Assembly (NCBI RefSeq): GCF_900129215.1
Contig: NZ_FQUQ01000007.1
Coordinates: 186,001-250,000 of the forward strand
DNA from: Pedobacter caeni
Lineage (GTDB): Bacteria > Bacteroidota > Bacteroidia > Sphingobacteriales > Sphingobacteriaceae
DNA: 64,000 nucleotides
Direction: 5' to 3'
Below are positions 8,278 through 16,616 of this stretch, in pieces. Under the pieces are notes generated by a model. That model was not told the DNA's origin and did no database searches. It worked only from the letters and a program-made list of their open reading frames with translations. Both the position numbers and the translations under genes were made by a program. Within the stretch, counting starts at the first letter, position 1. Each line of letters opens with the position of its first letter.

Positions 8278-9504
8278 ATGGCTACAGGATTACGTGAAGG
8301 AATGGCCTCTATCGCTCAAAAAGGGCTTATACAGCCAAAAGAGACCTTGTCAGAAACAAATAAAAAAAACAACAGTCTGTACATTGGCATTCCTAAAGAG
8401 ATTTCCTTTCAGGAGAATAGAATTGCATTAACCCCGCTGTCTGTGGCCTTGTTGATCAACAATGGTCATCGGGTAATTATTGAAAGCGGAGCAGGTGTCG
8501 GTGCTAATTTTTCCGACAACGACTATAGTGAACAGGGGGCAACCATTTCCTTTCATAAAAAAGAGGTATTTGAAGCAGACATCCTGGTAAAAATCGCTCC
8601 CCCTACTTTGGAGGAGATCGGGATGATGCACAAAGGACAGACCCTCATCTCAGCGCTTCAGATGGGAGGCCTTAAAGAAAATTACCTCAAAGCCTTACTG
8701 AATAAAAAAATCAATGCCCTGTGTTTTGAAAACCTTCGTGACGAAGGAGGTATTTTAAGCGTAGTCCGTGCGATGAGTGAAATTGTCGGCGCAACGTCAA
8801 TTTTTATTGCAGCAGAATATTTAAGTACAGCGACCGGAGGAAAAGGATTGATGCTTGGCGGCTTCACCGGAGTCCCACCAACCGAAATTGTCATTTTAGG
8901 GGCCGGAACGGTCGGAGAATACGCCGCGCGTACGGCATTATCTCTGGGTGCGGAAGTAAAAGTGTTCGATAGCTCTATCTATCGCCTTAGAAGGCTCCAA
9001 AATAACTTAGGGAGCAGGGTGTTCACTTCGGTGATGCAACCTATCGTTTTAGGCAAGGCAATTACCACTTGCGACGTGGTGATCGGAGCCATCCGTGCAA
9101 CACATGGCAGAAGTCCATGTATTGTCATGGAAGAAACAGTCGCCAGAATGAAACCCAACTCAGTGGTCATTGATGTGAGCATTGATCAGGGCGGATGTTT
9201 TGAAACTTCTGAAGTGACCAACCATAGTAACCCGGTTTTCCGAAAACATGAGGTGATCCACTATTGTGTTCCGAATATTGCTTCGAGAGTTCCTCGTACT
9301 GCTTCTTATGCACTGACCAATATTTTTGCACCCATCCTGCTGGACATCGGAGATATGGGTGGACTGATGGGGGTGGTCTGGAGCAAGCCCGGAATCCGGG
9401 AAGCATTGTACATCTATCAGGGACACCTTACGAATAAAGACCTGGCCAACATGTTTAACCTTCCATATAAGGACATTGAACTTCTGGTGGTTTCTAATCA
9501 ATAA
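8278..9504 (+). CDS. Alanine dehydrogenase-like NAD(P)-dependent oxidoreductase
   Basis: A 408-residue member of the alanine dehydrogenase / transhydrogenase alpha-subunit family. The N-terminal half carries IGIPKEI and NRIALTP. The Rossmann loop GAGTVGEYAA lies at about 208-217. Compared with typical Ald (about 370 residues) it has an N-terminal extension of some 35 residues. Family members reversibly deaminate L-alanine to pyruvate. This Bacteroidota variant is not identical to the well-studied Ald enzymes, so I leave the symbol empty. A D-Ala-D-Ala dipeptidase follows 6 bp later, which suggests alanine metabolism. Confidence 0.85.
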   Translation: MATGLREGMASIAQKGLIQPKETLSETNKKNNSLYIGIPKEISFQENRIALTPLSVALLINNGHRVIIESGAGVGANFSDNDYSEQGATISFHKKEVFEADILVKIAPPTLEEIGMMHKGQTLISALQMGGLKENYLKALLNKKINALCFENLRDEGGILSVVRAMSEIVGATSIFIAAEYLSTATGGKGLMLGGFTGVPPTEIVILGAGTVGEYAARTALSLGAEVKVFDSSIYRLRRLQNNLGSRVFTSVMQPIVLGKAITTCDVVIGAIRATHGRSPCIVMEETVARMKPNSVVIDVSIDQGGCFETSEVTNHSNPVFRKHEVIHYCVPNIASRVPRTASYALTNIFAPILLDIGDMGGLMGVVWSKPGIREALYIYQGHLTNKDLANMFNLPYKDIELLVVSNQ

Positions 9505-9510
9505 ATCACC

Positions 9511-10197
9511 ATGATCAAATCCCTTTTGTTGTTTTTACTCTGTTTCGGCTTTGTCTCTCTTTCTGCACAACATAAAAAAGTCCCGTCCGCCGCTATAAAA
9601 GTGATCCGTGACTATGATGTTTATCTGAAGAGCTGTGAGGAGAACCCGGGAAATGCGCTTCTGGAGCTTAAAAAAGAAATACCGGATCTCGTTTTAGATA
9701 TCCGGTATGCCACGACCAACAACTTCATGAAGCTTGCCGTGTATAAACAGGCCCGGGCTTTTGCAAGAAAACCGGTCACCAATCAGCTAAAGCGCATCCA
9801 GAAAGAATTACGCAAAAAGGGTTATGGTCTGAAGATTTACGATAGTTACCGTCCCTACACTGCAACAAAGACCTTGTACGTTAAAGCCTCTGACAAAAAT
9901 TTCGTCGCCAATCCGAAACAGGGATCAAGACATAACCGGGGCTGTGCAGTAGACCTGAGCCTGATTTACCTGAAAACAGGTAAAGATGTTCCTATGCCTA
10001 CGCCATACGACAGCTTCTCCGCAAAAGCTGCTGCAGCTTATCCAGATCTTCCTGAATCCATTAAGAAAAACAGGGATTTGCTGATCCGGGTGATGGAAAC
10101 GCATGGATTTAAAGTCCTCCACAATGAATGGTGGCACTTTGATTTTAAGGGTTGGAAGAACTACGACCTGATGGACATTCCCTTCGAAAAACTATAG
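9511..10197 (+). CDS. Secreted D-alanyl-D-alanine dipeptidase (VanX/DdpX-like, M15D)
   Basis: A 228-residue protein with an N-terminal signal peptide (about 1-20, ending SLSAQ). The M15 zinc site is complete: SRHNRGCAVDLS gives His141 and Asp148, and NEWWHFDF gives catalytic Glu206 and zinc ligand His209. Enzymes of this family cleave D-Ala-D-Ala. An exported copy next to an alanine dehydrogenase-like gene suggests nutrient recovery from peptidoglycan rather than vancomycin resistance, since vanH, vanA and vanRS are absent. Its 3' end overlaps the convergent phosphatase gene by 6 bp. Confidence 0.9.
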   Translation: MIKSLLLFLLCFGFVSLSAQHKKVPSAAIKVIRDYDVYLKSCEENPGNALLELKKEIPDLVLDIRYATTNNFMKLAVYKQARAFARKPVTNQLKRIQKELRKKGYGLKIYDSYRPYTATKTLYVKASDKNFVANPKQGSRHNRGCAVDLSLIYLKTGKDVPMPTPYDSFSAKAAAAYPDLPESIKKNRDLLIRVMETHGFKVLHNEWWHFDFKGWKNYDLMDIPFEKL

Positions 10198-10698
10198 CTT
10201 CCCGTAGTGCCTGTCTTTCACCACCACCTCGTTTCCTTTAATTTCCATAAGAAAAATATAGCTATACTCTTCTTCTGAAATCTCTTTTACGGATGATGAG
10301 CCTCCAAACGCAGCAATAATACCTAAAATCCGATTTGAATGCCCGCAAATCACCACGTTCTTTCCTTTATAATGGGTCAGGATGGTATCAGCCAAAGCCT
10401 TGTTGTTTTTTGAATCGTAAAGCTTTACCGGCAATTTCATTCGTGTCGCCAGCGGAGCCAGGGTCTCTTTAGTTCTTTTATAATCTGTGCTGAATAAGGC
10501 GCTGATCTTCTTTCCTTTCAGGTATTTCTCCAGAGCCACTGCTCTTTCCTTTCCGGCAACGGTTAGTTCAGGATCTTTCGCTGTTGGATCCTCCAGGTTC
10601 TTTTCGCCATGTCTGACGATCCAAATCCTGGTAGTTTCCTGTGCCCGCAGGCTTTGTACCGCACAAAAAATCAAAAAAACAAATAAAATACGCTTCAT
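10192..10698 (-). CDS. Exported histidine phosphatase family protein
   Basis: A 168-residue phosphoglycerate mutase-like (histidine phosphatase) domain behind a signal peptide (about 1-20). The catalytic RHGE is at 29-32, and the second histidine is in ICGHSNRI. Substrates of such small exported members vary (phosphosugars, phosphoproteins) and cannot be inferred. Its ATG overlaps the stop of the PLP-enzyme gene upstream (ATGA), placing it third in an operon headed by a PBP4-type carboxypeptidase. Confidence 0.85.
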   Translation of the reverse strand: MKRILFVFLIFCAVQSLRAQETTRIWIVRHGEKNLEDPTAKDPELTVAGKERAVALEKYLKGKKISALFSTDYKRTKETLAPLATRMKLPVKLYDSKNNKALADTILTHYKGKNVVICGHSNRILGIIAAFGGSSSVKEISEEEYSYIFLMEIKGNEVVVKDRHYGKL

Positions 10699-11726
10699 AT
10701 TGATGAGATTAACTGGTTAATGTTTTCTTTAGTGTGCCAACTGCTCAATACCACCCTATTGATCGCCTGGCTATTGGGATCCGGATAAGGAAAAGAAGAA
10801 ATCGAGATCTCTTTTTCCATCAGCCGGTCAAACATTTTCTCATCCGGATGGTGAAATACAGGAAATCCGGCTATATGTTTCCAATCCGAATTAATCTCCC
10901 TGGCAAAATAGCTGATTAATGCCATTAGTTTCTCCTGTTCTTCTTTATAAATATCTGCTGACTGCATAAAAGCAAATAGCCCTGCAGCAGCGGGTGGAGA
11001 AGCGCCCAGAAATTCATTACAGCTTTTTAGTGCTTTGATCACTTTTTCAGTCCCCAGGATAATCCCTGCATCCAGCCCCAACGCTTTGGCCATAGAAGCA
11101 ACCACTATCACCTCCACCTGATTTGTTTTGGGGATCAGGTTAAAAATGCCTCTTCCTCTATCCAAAATACCTATTCCATGAGAATCATCCACGATTAAAA
11201 CCACCTTTTTTCCAGGAAGGATTTCTTTGATAAAGGAAAAATCGTAGTGTTCAGGGAACAGATTGTTCAAAGAATTGCTGATCAATACCCAATCCTGCTG
11301 GTCACTATTGTTGATCCGGTTCAGGCTTTCTGTTGCCCACTGAGAGAAACTTCCCTTACTTGCCGGCTTCTGAGCTGTCCAAAGTGCCGGATGCGTTTCC
11401 GGCGCATATAACACCCGTTCAGGAGTAGAAAAAAAACGGACCGTCAGCTGAGCGGCAAGATAACCACTCGAACTGATGAGTGCTGCATCAGCTCCAAATT
11501 GCGCCGCAGCGTACTTTTCCGCTTCATCGTACAAGCCCAGTTGAATATTGTTATTTCGGCTGGTTCCGTTGTTCAGTCCAAATTTCCGGATCCCTTCAAG
11601 GTAGAACTTCAGAAAATCAGGATGTTGCGGGATTCCAAGATAAGCCGTCCCACCAAAATAGAGATATGGCTTTCCTTCCAATAAGATATTGGCGGAGAAA
11701 GGGCTATTCAGTTTAAAACTTTTCAT
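10695..11726 (-). CDS. PLP-dependent alpha-oxoamine synthase-like enzyme (AONS/KBL fold)
   Basis: A 343-residue fold-type I PLP enzyme resembling 8-amino-7-oxononanoate synthase and 2-amino-3-ketobutyrate CoA ligase. Visible are GGTAYLGI, the NNGTSRNN segment, the cofactor motif VDDSHGIG (Asp180/181, His183) and the Schiff-base lysine Lys214 in SMAKALGLDAG. At 343 residues it is shorter than typical AONS (about 385). No other biotin synthesis gene is nearby, so biotin synthesis is only one option. It overlaps the upstream carboxypeptidase gene by 14 bp. Confidence 0.78.
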   Translation of the reverse strand: MKSFKLNSPFSANILLEGKPYLYFGGTAYLGIPQHPDFLKFYLEGIRKFGLNNGTSRNNNIQLGLYDEAEKYAAAQFGADAALISSSGYLAAQLTVRFFSTPERVLYAPETHPALWTAQKPASKGSFSQWATESLNRINNSDQQDWVLISNSLNNLFPEHYDFSFIKEILPGKKVVLIVDDSHGIGILDRGRGIFNLIPKTNQVEVIVVASMAKALGLDAGIILGTEKVIKALKSCNEFLGASPPAAAGLFAFMQSADIYKEEQEKLMALISYFAREINSDWKHIAGFPVFHHPDEKMFDRLMEKEISISSFPYPDPNSQAINRVVLSSWHTKENINQLISSI

Positions 11727-13062
11727 GCACTCCCATTATAATCCTACCTATTTCGTTTCTGATTTTGCTTACCGGAGCGACAAAGTTGTTATTCATAAAG
11801 GAATAAATATATAGTTTTCCTTTTTTTGTCAGGATATATCCACTTTGGTTGTGAACATTCGATAAGGTCCCTGTTTTTCCAAAAACGAAGGGCGTATCTG
11901 TTTTTGGATAAGCATTTTTAAGGGTTCCCGATTTTCCCCCTGCGGGTAACAGATCAAAAAGTCGACCCCGGTCATTTACGTTTTTATAAATCAAGTCCAA
12001 AACCACCACCATATCTCTCGGTGTAAATAAGTTCATTCTTGATAAGCCAGAGCCGTCTACCCAGACTGCAGAATCCGGCAAATCCGACAAATAGGTCTTC
12101 AATACATATTGAATCGTCTTTTCTGTACTCAGTTCCTCTCCCAATTGATCCGAACAAACCAGTAAAAGCTGCTCTGCAATAAAGTTGTCACTGGGCTGCA
12201 GCATCGCCTTCAGCAAGGGATCCTTCGGCACATTATAAATCGTACGGGCATTTTCCGGCATTTTCATTTCAACTAAACCTACTGGTTTGTGCAGCGTATC
12301 AGAAAGTAATGTTAAAGTGGTAGAAAGGCTGAGTTTGTAAGGAATTTCCTGCGAGAATCCTTCCGGGATGCTTCCCTGAGGATAATGGAAGCTATTTTCC
12401 CCTGATTTTCTAAGGACATTAAAGGGTTTTTGAGTCCGGCCGCTGTCGACCACAAAACAGGCCTGAAAAGATTTAGGCAAGATTTGCAACTTCCCCTGCT
12501 TTGCCCTCACGCTGACCAGGTTATCCATCATGGGGAATTCATTGATTTCTGCCTGATAATAATCGTTATAATCGTCCCAGGACCATCCTTTACCATAAAA
12601 GGGCTCCTGATGTCTACCCGATGCAAGAAAAAGCTTCCGGTTCGTTGTTTTCAAAAATTGCCAGGCATTTCCCTGCTTCAATCTGCTTTGCAAAAAAGAA
12701 GGATCCCCGGTTCCCCAAAAGATCAAAGAATCATTCCTTTCTATATAACGAAGAGAAGGAATGGAGTCCCCGAGCATTTTTAAGGCTGCATAAAAAGTAA
12801 ACAGCTTTGTATTGGAGGCAGGAATAAAATATTGATCCCCGTTTTCTTCAAATACCGGGACACCTTTAACAGGATCGTATAAAACAAACCCGACATGATG
12901 ATCCTTTAAAATTTCCGACTGCTTAAAGTCGCGGTTAAGCTTTGTAGAAAGTCGTTTTTCAATGGAACAGGAACTGAATAAAAGGCCTCCCAGCACCAAA
13001 TAAATGACCATCCTGCCTTTATTAAAAATATAACTTTTGTTTTTATCCTTAACCATCTCCAT
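11713..13062 (-). CDS. D-alanyl-D-alanine carboxypeptidase/endopeptidase, PBP4 (S13) family
   Basis: Trims peptidoglycan stem peptides in the periplasm. The S13 active site is intact: SNTK (Ser83 in this numbering), SGLSRMN (the SxN box) and FGKTGTLSN (KTG box). A hydrophobic segment ending FSSC (Cys32) suggests a lipoprotein anchor. The longest frame starts with GTG at 13071; I prefer the ATG at 13062, with 13056 also possible. It heads a minus-strand operon with the PLP enzyme and phosphatase and is divergent from the aspartyl protease, with a 17-bp palindrome between them. Confidence 0.88.
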   Translation of the reverse strand: MEMVKDKNKSYIFNKGRMVIYLVLGGLLFSSCSIEKRLSTKLNRDFKQSEILKDHHVGFVLYDPVKGVPVFEENGDQYFIPASNTKLFTFYAALKMLGDSIPSLRYIERNDSLIFWGTGDPSFLQSRLKQGNAWQFLKTTNRKLFLASGRHQEPFYGKGWSWDDYNDYYQAEINEFPMMDNLVSVRAKQGKLQILPKSFQACFVVDSGRTQKPFNVLRKSGENSFHYPQGSIPEGFSQEIPYKLSLSTTLTLLSDTLHKPVGLVEMKMPENARTIYNVPKDPLLKAMLQPSDNFIAEQLLLVCSDQLGEELSTEKTIQYVLKTYLSDLPDSAVWVDGSGLSRMNLFTPRDMVVVLDLIYKNVNDRGRLFDLLPAGGKSGTLKNAYPKTDTPFVFGKTGTLSNVHNQSGYILTKKGKLYIYSFMNNNFVAPVSKIRNEIGRIIMGVHEKF

Positions 13063-13070
13063 ACTGAGCA

Positions 13071-13087
13071 CTAATTTATTAAATTAG
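13071..13087. repeat. Perfect 17-bp palindrome between divergent genes
   Basis: CTAATTTA-T-TAAATTAG, a perfect inverted repeat centred on 13079 in the very short space between the divergent carboxypeptidase and aspartyl protease genes. It ends 4 bp before the protease ATG. A dimeric repressor site is possible; AT-rich chance symmetry is the alternative. Confidence 0.4.
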
Positions 13088-13091
13088 TTCA

Positions 13092-14342
13092 ATGAAACCG
13101 TTGACGAGTGCTATAAAGTTGAGCTATTTAAAGACCTTTTTGATCTTTATGGCGTTTATGCTGATATTCCATACCGGGAATGCCCAGTCTTTCCAGTTCA
13201 GCGGCACACGACAAAAAGATGTGGTCAACTTTACATTGATTAAAAACCTGATCATTATTCCGGTATATATCAATGAAAAAGGCCCCTTTAATTTCATTCT
13301 GGATACCGGAGTCGGCCCGATGATCATTTCCGACCCCAGCCTTGCCGACAGCCTCAAGATCAAAGACCTGCGAACGATAAAAATCGCCGGCTTGGGAAAA
13401 GGCAATGAAATCGAGGCTTTTGTTTCCAGATCGATCTCCGCAACTGTGGGTAAATCCTTTATTGATCAGATCCCAACGGCAATCCTCAAAGAGGATCTTT
13501 TCAGGCTGTCAAGCTATGTAGGCATGCCCATTCATGGTCTGTTGGGCTATCACTTCTTTAAAAGCTTTATTGTAGAGATCAAATATTCTTCAAAAAGGAT
13601 GATATTTTTTGTCCCTGAGCTGAACAGAAAAATCAAAGGCGAGCGCGTTCCCCTGGAAATGATCAATGATAAACCTTATGCCTTGATCAATATTGAATCT
13701 TCCGAACTTGGTAAGCTTCCGCTCAAAGTATTGATAGACAATGGGGCCAGTCATGCGGTTTCCCTGGAAATTCTCAATGAAAAACCTTTTCCGGTACCGG
13801 GGGCTTCCATTCCTGCAAACCTGGGCATGGGGCTGGGTGGTCCCATCAGCGGAAATATCGGACGCATCCCTTCCTTAAAAATCGGAACATTTGAATTGAA
13901 AAAAGTCCTCACTTCCTTTCCAAAATACGATGAGGTTGCAGGTAAAATTTTATTGAAGGACCGGAACGGAAATCTTGGTGCCGACATACTCAGCAGGTTT
14001 GATATTGTGTTCGACTATGCAGACAATAGCATGTATCTGAGGCGAAACAGCAATTTTAAACGCCCTTTCGAGCACGATATGGCCGGGATGGAAGTTTATG
14101 CTGACGGACCTAACATTGACCATTATTTCATTAGCAGGATCGAGCCGGGCTCGCCGGCAGAAATTAGTGGCCTGGAGCCCGAAGATGAGATTGCTTACCT
14201 CAATTTTGTTCCGGTAACCACCTACACCCTTACCGAGATCAACCGAATTCTAAGGGCTGGAGATGGGAAAAGTGTCATTATCACCATATTGAGAAAGGGT
14301 CAGCTTCACATAAAACTGTTAAAACTTAAACAAAGAATATAA
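13092..14342 (+). CDS. Exported retropepsin-like aspartyl protease with PDZ domain
   Basis: A 416-residue protein with a signal peptide (about 1-32, ending GNAQ). Two pepsin-like lobes are recognisable by FILDTGVG (Asp71) and LIDNGASH (Asp216); the second motif is DNG instead of DTG/DSG. A C-terminal PDZ domain (about 330-416) carries RIEPGSPAEISGLEPED. Such aspartyl protease-PDZ proteins are frequent in Bacteroidota and presumed periplasmic. The natural substrate is unknown. Confidence 0.82.
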   Translation: MKPLTSAIKLSYLKTFLIFMAFMLIFHTGNAQSFQFSGTRQKDVVNFTLIKNLIIIPVYINEKGPFNFILDTGVGPMIISDPSLADSLKIKDLRTIKIAGLGKGNEIEAFVSRSISATVGKSFIDQIPTAILKEDLFRLSSYVGMPIHGLLGYHFFKSFIVEIKYSSKRMIFFVPELNRKIKGERVPLEMINDKPYALINIESSELGKLPLKVLIDNGASHAVSLEILNEKPFPVPGASIPANLGMGLGGPISGNIGRIPSLKIGTFELKKVLTSFPKYDEVAGKILLKDRNGNLGADILSRFDIVFDYADNSMYLRRNSNFKRPFEHDMAGMEVYADGPNIDHYFISRIEPGSPAEISGLEPEDEIAYLNFVPVTTYTLTEINRILRAGDGKSVIITILRKGQLHIKLLKLKQRI

Positions 14343-14404
14343 ACTCTCCCGATTCTTATACCTTTGTCTTTCAGTAGTTAATCCGATACCATTATTTTTT
14401 CTGC

Positions 14405-15343
14405 ATGCCTAAAAAGTTCATTTTTATCCTTGCAATTGCGTTCAGCTTTTGCCTTAGTTGTAATTCCGTATCCAGAGAGGAGCAAAGAAAAAGCACCCGA
14501 ACCTTATCCTTTGAATCCATTAAAGGCATCAAATATTACGAAGTCAAACGCCGGTTCAGCACTGGCCTGTCCTTTAACGAGATCGGCTTTCAGCAGGAAC
14601 CAAGCTGGATCATTCAATTTCATTCCAATGATTCCATTTTAGCTTATAGTCCTCAGAAACTGAAAATGCAGGGCTTTCACTTGCATTATGATCATGGAGA
14701 TGTCTATAATTTCGCAAAAGAATGGTTCAGAATCAAAAAAATCAGCAAAGACAGCGTATTGATGCAGCGCCTGCAGCTAACCGGAAGGGAAATTGCCAAA
14801 GACATTCGCTCTGATGTCAACATCACTTACTATTCGCAGGACTATATTGAAAAAACGTTAAAAACGACAGCAGAACAACTGCAAAGGCCAAGCCGGGCGG
14901 ACAGCCTTTATATCCGGCAACTTTCAGAACGGTCCAACCGGAACCCGCATAACCGGGACAGTGCTTTTGCGGGCCGTCAGCCTGTTTCTTTCCTTCCATT
15001 GAGTGATATGATCAGCGCAGAGAAAATAAACACGGTAGACAAGCTGATTGGGAAAACAGAAGCCTATGATTACCTCTTTCCAAGGTACAGGATCCACATC
15101 AGCCGGGCTTACGCCGATTTCGGATATGATTTTTCAGTGGTCGTGGATGCCAAAGGAAAAATACACCTGGGGACTTTCCGATCGGCCCTTCCGGAAAACT
15201 ACGAACCCCGTAAAAAAACACTCGAAGCCATCATCAACGTTTACCTGCAGAATCTTTTAAAAGTTACCCCGGGAAAGACACTTGGGATTCCTCATTCCAG
15301 TGAAATTAACCTTTCATTATCAGGCAGAAAGGGGACAAAATGA
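14405..15343 (+). CDS. Hypothetical lipoprotein
   Basis: A 312-residue protein with a lipoprotein signal: the hydrophobic stretch is followed by FCLSC near residue 19. No catalytic motif or known domain is recognised. The mature part is basic and hydrophilic. A TACCTTTG element (14359-14366) precedes it by about 40 bp, so it probably has its own promoter. Function unknown. Confidence 0.7.
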   Translation: MPKKFIFILAIAFSFCLSCNSVSREEQRKSTRTLSFESIKGIKYYEVKRRFSTGLSFNEIGFQQEPSWIIQFHSNDSILAYSPQKLKMQGFHLHYDHGDVYNFAKEWFRIKKISKDSVLMQRLQLTGREIAKDIRSDVNITYYSQDYIEKTLKTTAEQLQRPSRADSLYIRQLSERSNRNPHNRDSAFAGRQPVSFLPLSDMISAEKINTVDKLIGKTEAYDYLFPRYRIHISRAYADFGYDFSVVVDAKGKIHLGTFRSALPENYEPRKKTLEAIINVYLQNLLKVTPGKTLGIPHSSEINLSLSGRKGTK

Positions 15344-15379
15344 CCGCTTACAAATTTATATTTACCAAAAAATGAAGCA

Positions 15380-15411
15380 TTTGTATATTATTAAAAATAT
15401 TCCGTATCTTG
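15380..15411 (+). promoter_or_regulatory. Candidate promoter of the cold-shock gene
   Basis: TTTG (15380-15383), 21 bp, then TATCTTG (15405-15411), an imperfect match to TAnnTTTG. It leaves an AT-rich leader of about 25 nt before the cold-shock ATG. Confidence 0.35.
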
Positions 15412-15439
15412 CACACTTAATTTATTAATAAATAATACA

Positions 15440-15631
15440 ATGCAAGAAGGAACAGTAAAATTTTTTAATGTAACTAAAGGTTTCGGATTCATCATTCCAG
15501 CTAACGGAGATAGCGAAATTTTTGTACATTCAACAGGCCTTATCGATGAAATTCGTGAAAACGACAAAGTTGAATACGATGTTGAAAGCGGTAAAAAAGG
15601 GTTGAATGCGATTAATGTTAAAGTAATCTAG
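15440..15631 (+). CDS. Cold-shock domain protein (CspA family)
   Basis: A 63-residue single cold-shock domain, close to the usual 65-70. RNP1 KGFGFI (about 14-19) and RNP2 IFVHST are present. Such proteins bind single-stranded nucleic acids and melt RNA structure. The protein starts MQEGTVKFFN rather than the commoner MKxGTVKWFN. It is monocistronic, with a strong terminator 24 bp after its stop. Confidence 0.95.
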   Translation: MQEGTVKFFNVTKGFGFIIPANGDSEIFVHSTGLIDEIRENDKVEYDVESGKKGLNAINVKVI

Positions 15632-15654
15632 ATTATTAAAAACATAATTGTACA

Positions 15655-15682
15655 GCATCGCGGACAACCGCGATGCTTTTTT
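15655..15682 (+). terminator. Terminator of the cold-shock gene
   Basis: A perfect 9-bp stem (GCATCGCGG / CCGCGATGC) with loop ACAA is followed by TTTTTT. It lies between the cold-shock gene and the convergent phosphodiesterase gene. It is oriented for the plus strand only, as no T-run follows on the minus side. Confidence 0.9.
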
Positions 15683-15695
15683 GTTTAATAAGGAA

Positions 15696-16493
15696 TTATT
15701 TTCTGGACTTAATCGTCTCAAATAACAGCTCTGGCTCATTGGTGGTGATAAACTCCACCTCATTGTCCAAAAGCCAGTTCATCTCATCTACGGTGTTCAC
15801 CGTCCAGGCATTGAGTGTCAGCCCCAATTCTTTTGATTTTGCAAACCAATCCCCTTTTTTGTAAACTGAAAAGTGGTAATCTGCTCCGTAAAAGTGGTCT
15901 TCTTTCATTTTTTCCAGAGAAACATCCCCATTGAGATAAGCAACATTGGCCTTTGGCTGTAATACCAGGACCTCTTTAAGGATGTCATAACTAAAACTGA
16001 TGTAATCCACCCAATGTTCTGCCTTCAGCGCTTTTACCAGGTCTACACTTTTTTTGGTCATCTGTAAATCACGTGCTGTACTGATTTTTGAGGGCTTTAA
16101 CTCCAGAATCAACTTTGTTTTCTTTTGTTTCATCCCTTCTTTCAAATAGGCTTCTAAGGTAGGGATCTGCTCTCCGTTAGTCATCTTCTTTTCGAGCAAT
16201 TGGGAGTAGGTAGAACCGGGAATGGACATCCCCAAAAATTCCGGGTCATGATTAATGACCAGAACACTATCTGAAGTCATGTGAACATCAAATTCAGAAC
16301 CATAGCAGCCCAGCCTTACTGCTTCTTTCAACGATGCGATAGAATTCTCGGGCAGACCTTTCTTTTTCCAGGCCCCGCGGTGTGCGATTACCTTATTTTT
16401 ATTCCAGGAAGAGGTGCTTTCCATAGGCTCATTTTTTAATCCGCTGGTAGAAACGATAGCCATCATCGTAATGGCCAGAATGGAGTTAGTCAT
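15696..16493 (-). CDS. Glycerophosphodiester phosphodiesterase family protein
   Basis: GDPD-fold TIM barrel that hydrolyses glycerophosphodiesters to glycerol 3-phosphate and an alcohol. The motif HRGAWKKKGLPENS carries the catalytic His and Arg. It is followed by GSEFDVHMTSD (metal ligands) and VINHDPE (second catalytic His). C-terminal AWTVNT and FITTNEP are also typical. A weakly polar N-terminus (MTNSILAITMMAIV) suggests export. I start at the ATG at 16493; a longer frame would begin with TTG at 16520. 265 residues. Confidence 0.9.
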   Translation of the reverse strand: MTNSILAITMMAIVSTSGLKNEPMESTSSWNKNKVIAHRGAWKKKGLPENSIASLKEAVRLGCYGSEFDVHMTSDSVLVINHDPEFLGMSIPGSTYSQLLEKKMTNGEQIPTLEAYLKEGMKQKKTKLILELKPSKISTARDLQMTKKSVDLVKALKAEHWVDYISFSYDILKEVLVLQPKANVAYLNGDVSLEKMKEDHFYGADYHFSVYKKGDWFAKSKELGLTLNAWTVNTVDEMNWLLDNEVEFITTNEPELLFETIKSRK

Positions 16494-16616
16494 GGTCGTA
16501 ATTTTTAAGATTTCATACAAAAAACGCCATACCAGCGTTAATTTAATACTATTATATCGTTAATTTTATCAAAACCCATATTCATTCTTTACCTTTAAGA
16601 TTCAGCTGGCTTTTTA

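Noticed and set aside
9511-10197. Vancomycin resistance gene vanX
   Set aside because: No vanH, vanA/B ligase or vanRS genes are present and the protein has a signal peptide; a cell-wall recycling or feeding role fits better.
10695-11726. Biotin gene bioF
   Set aside because: The fold matches, but length is short and no other biotin synthesis gene is adjacent; the specific assignment is not supported.
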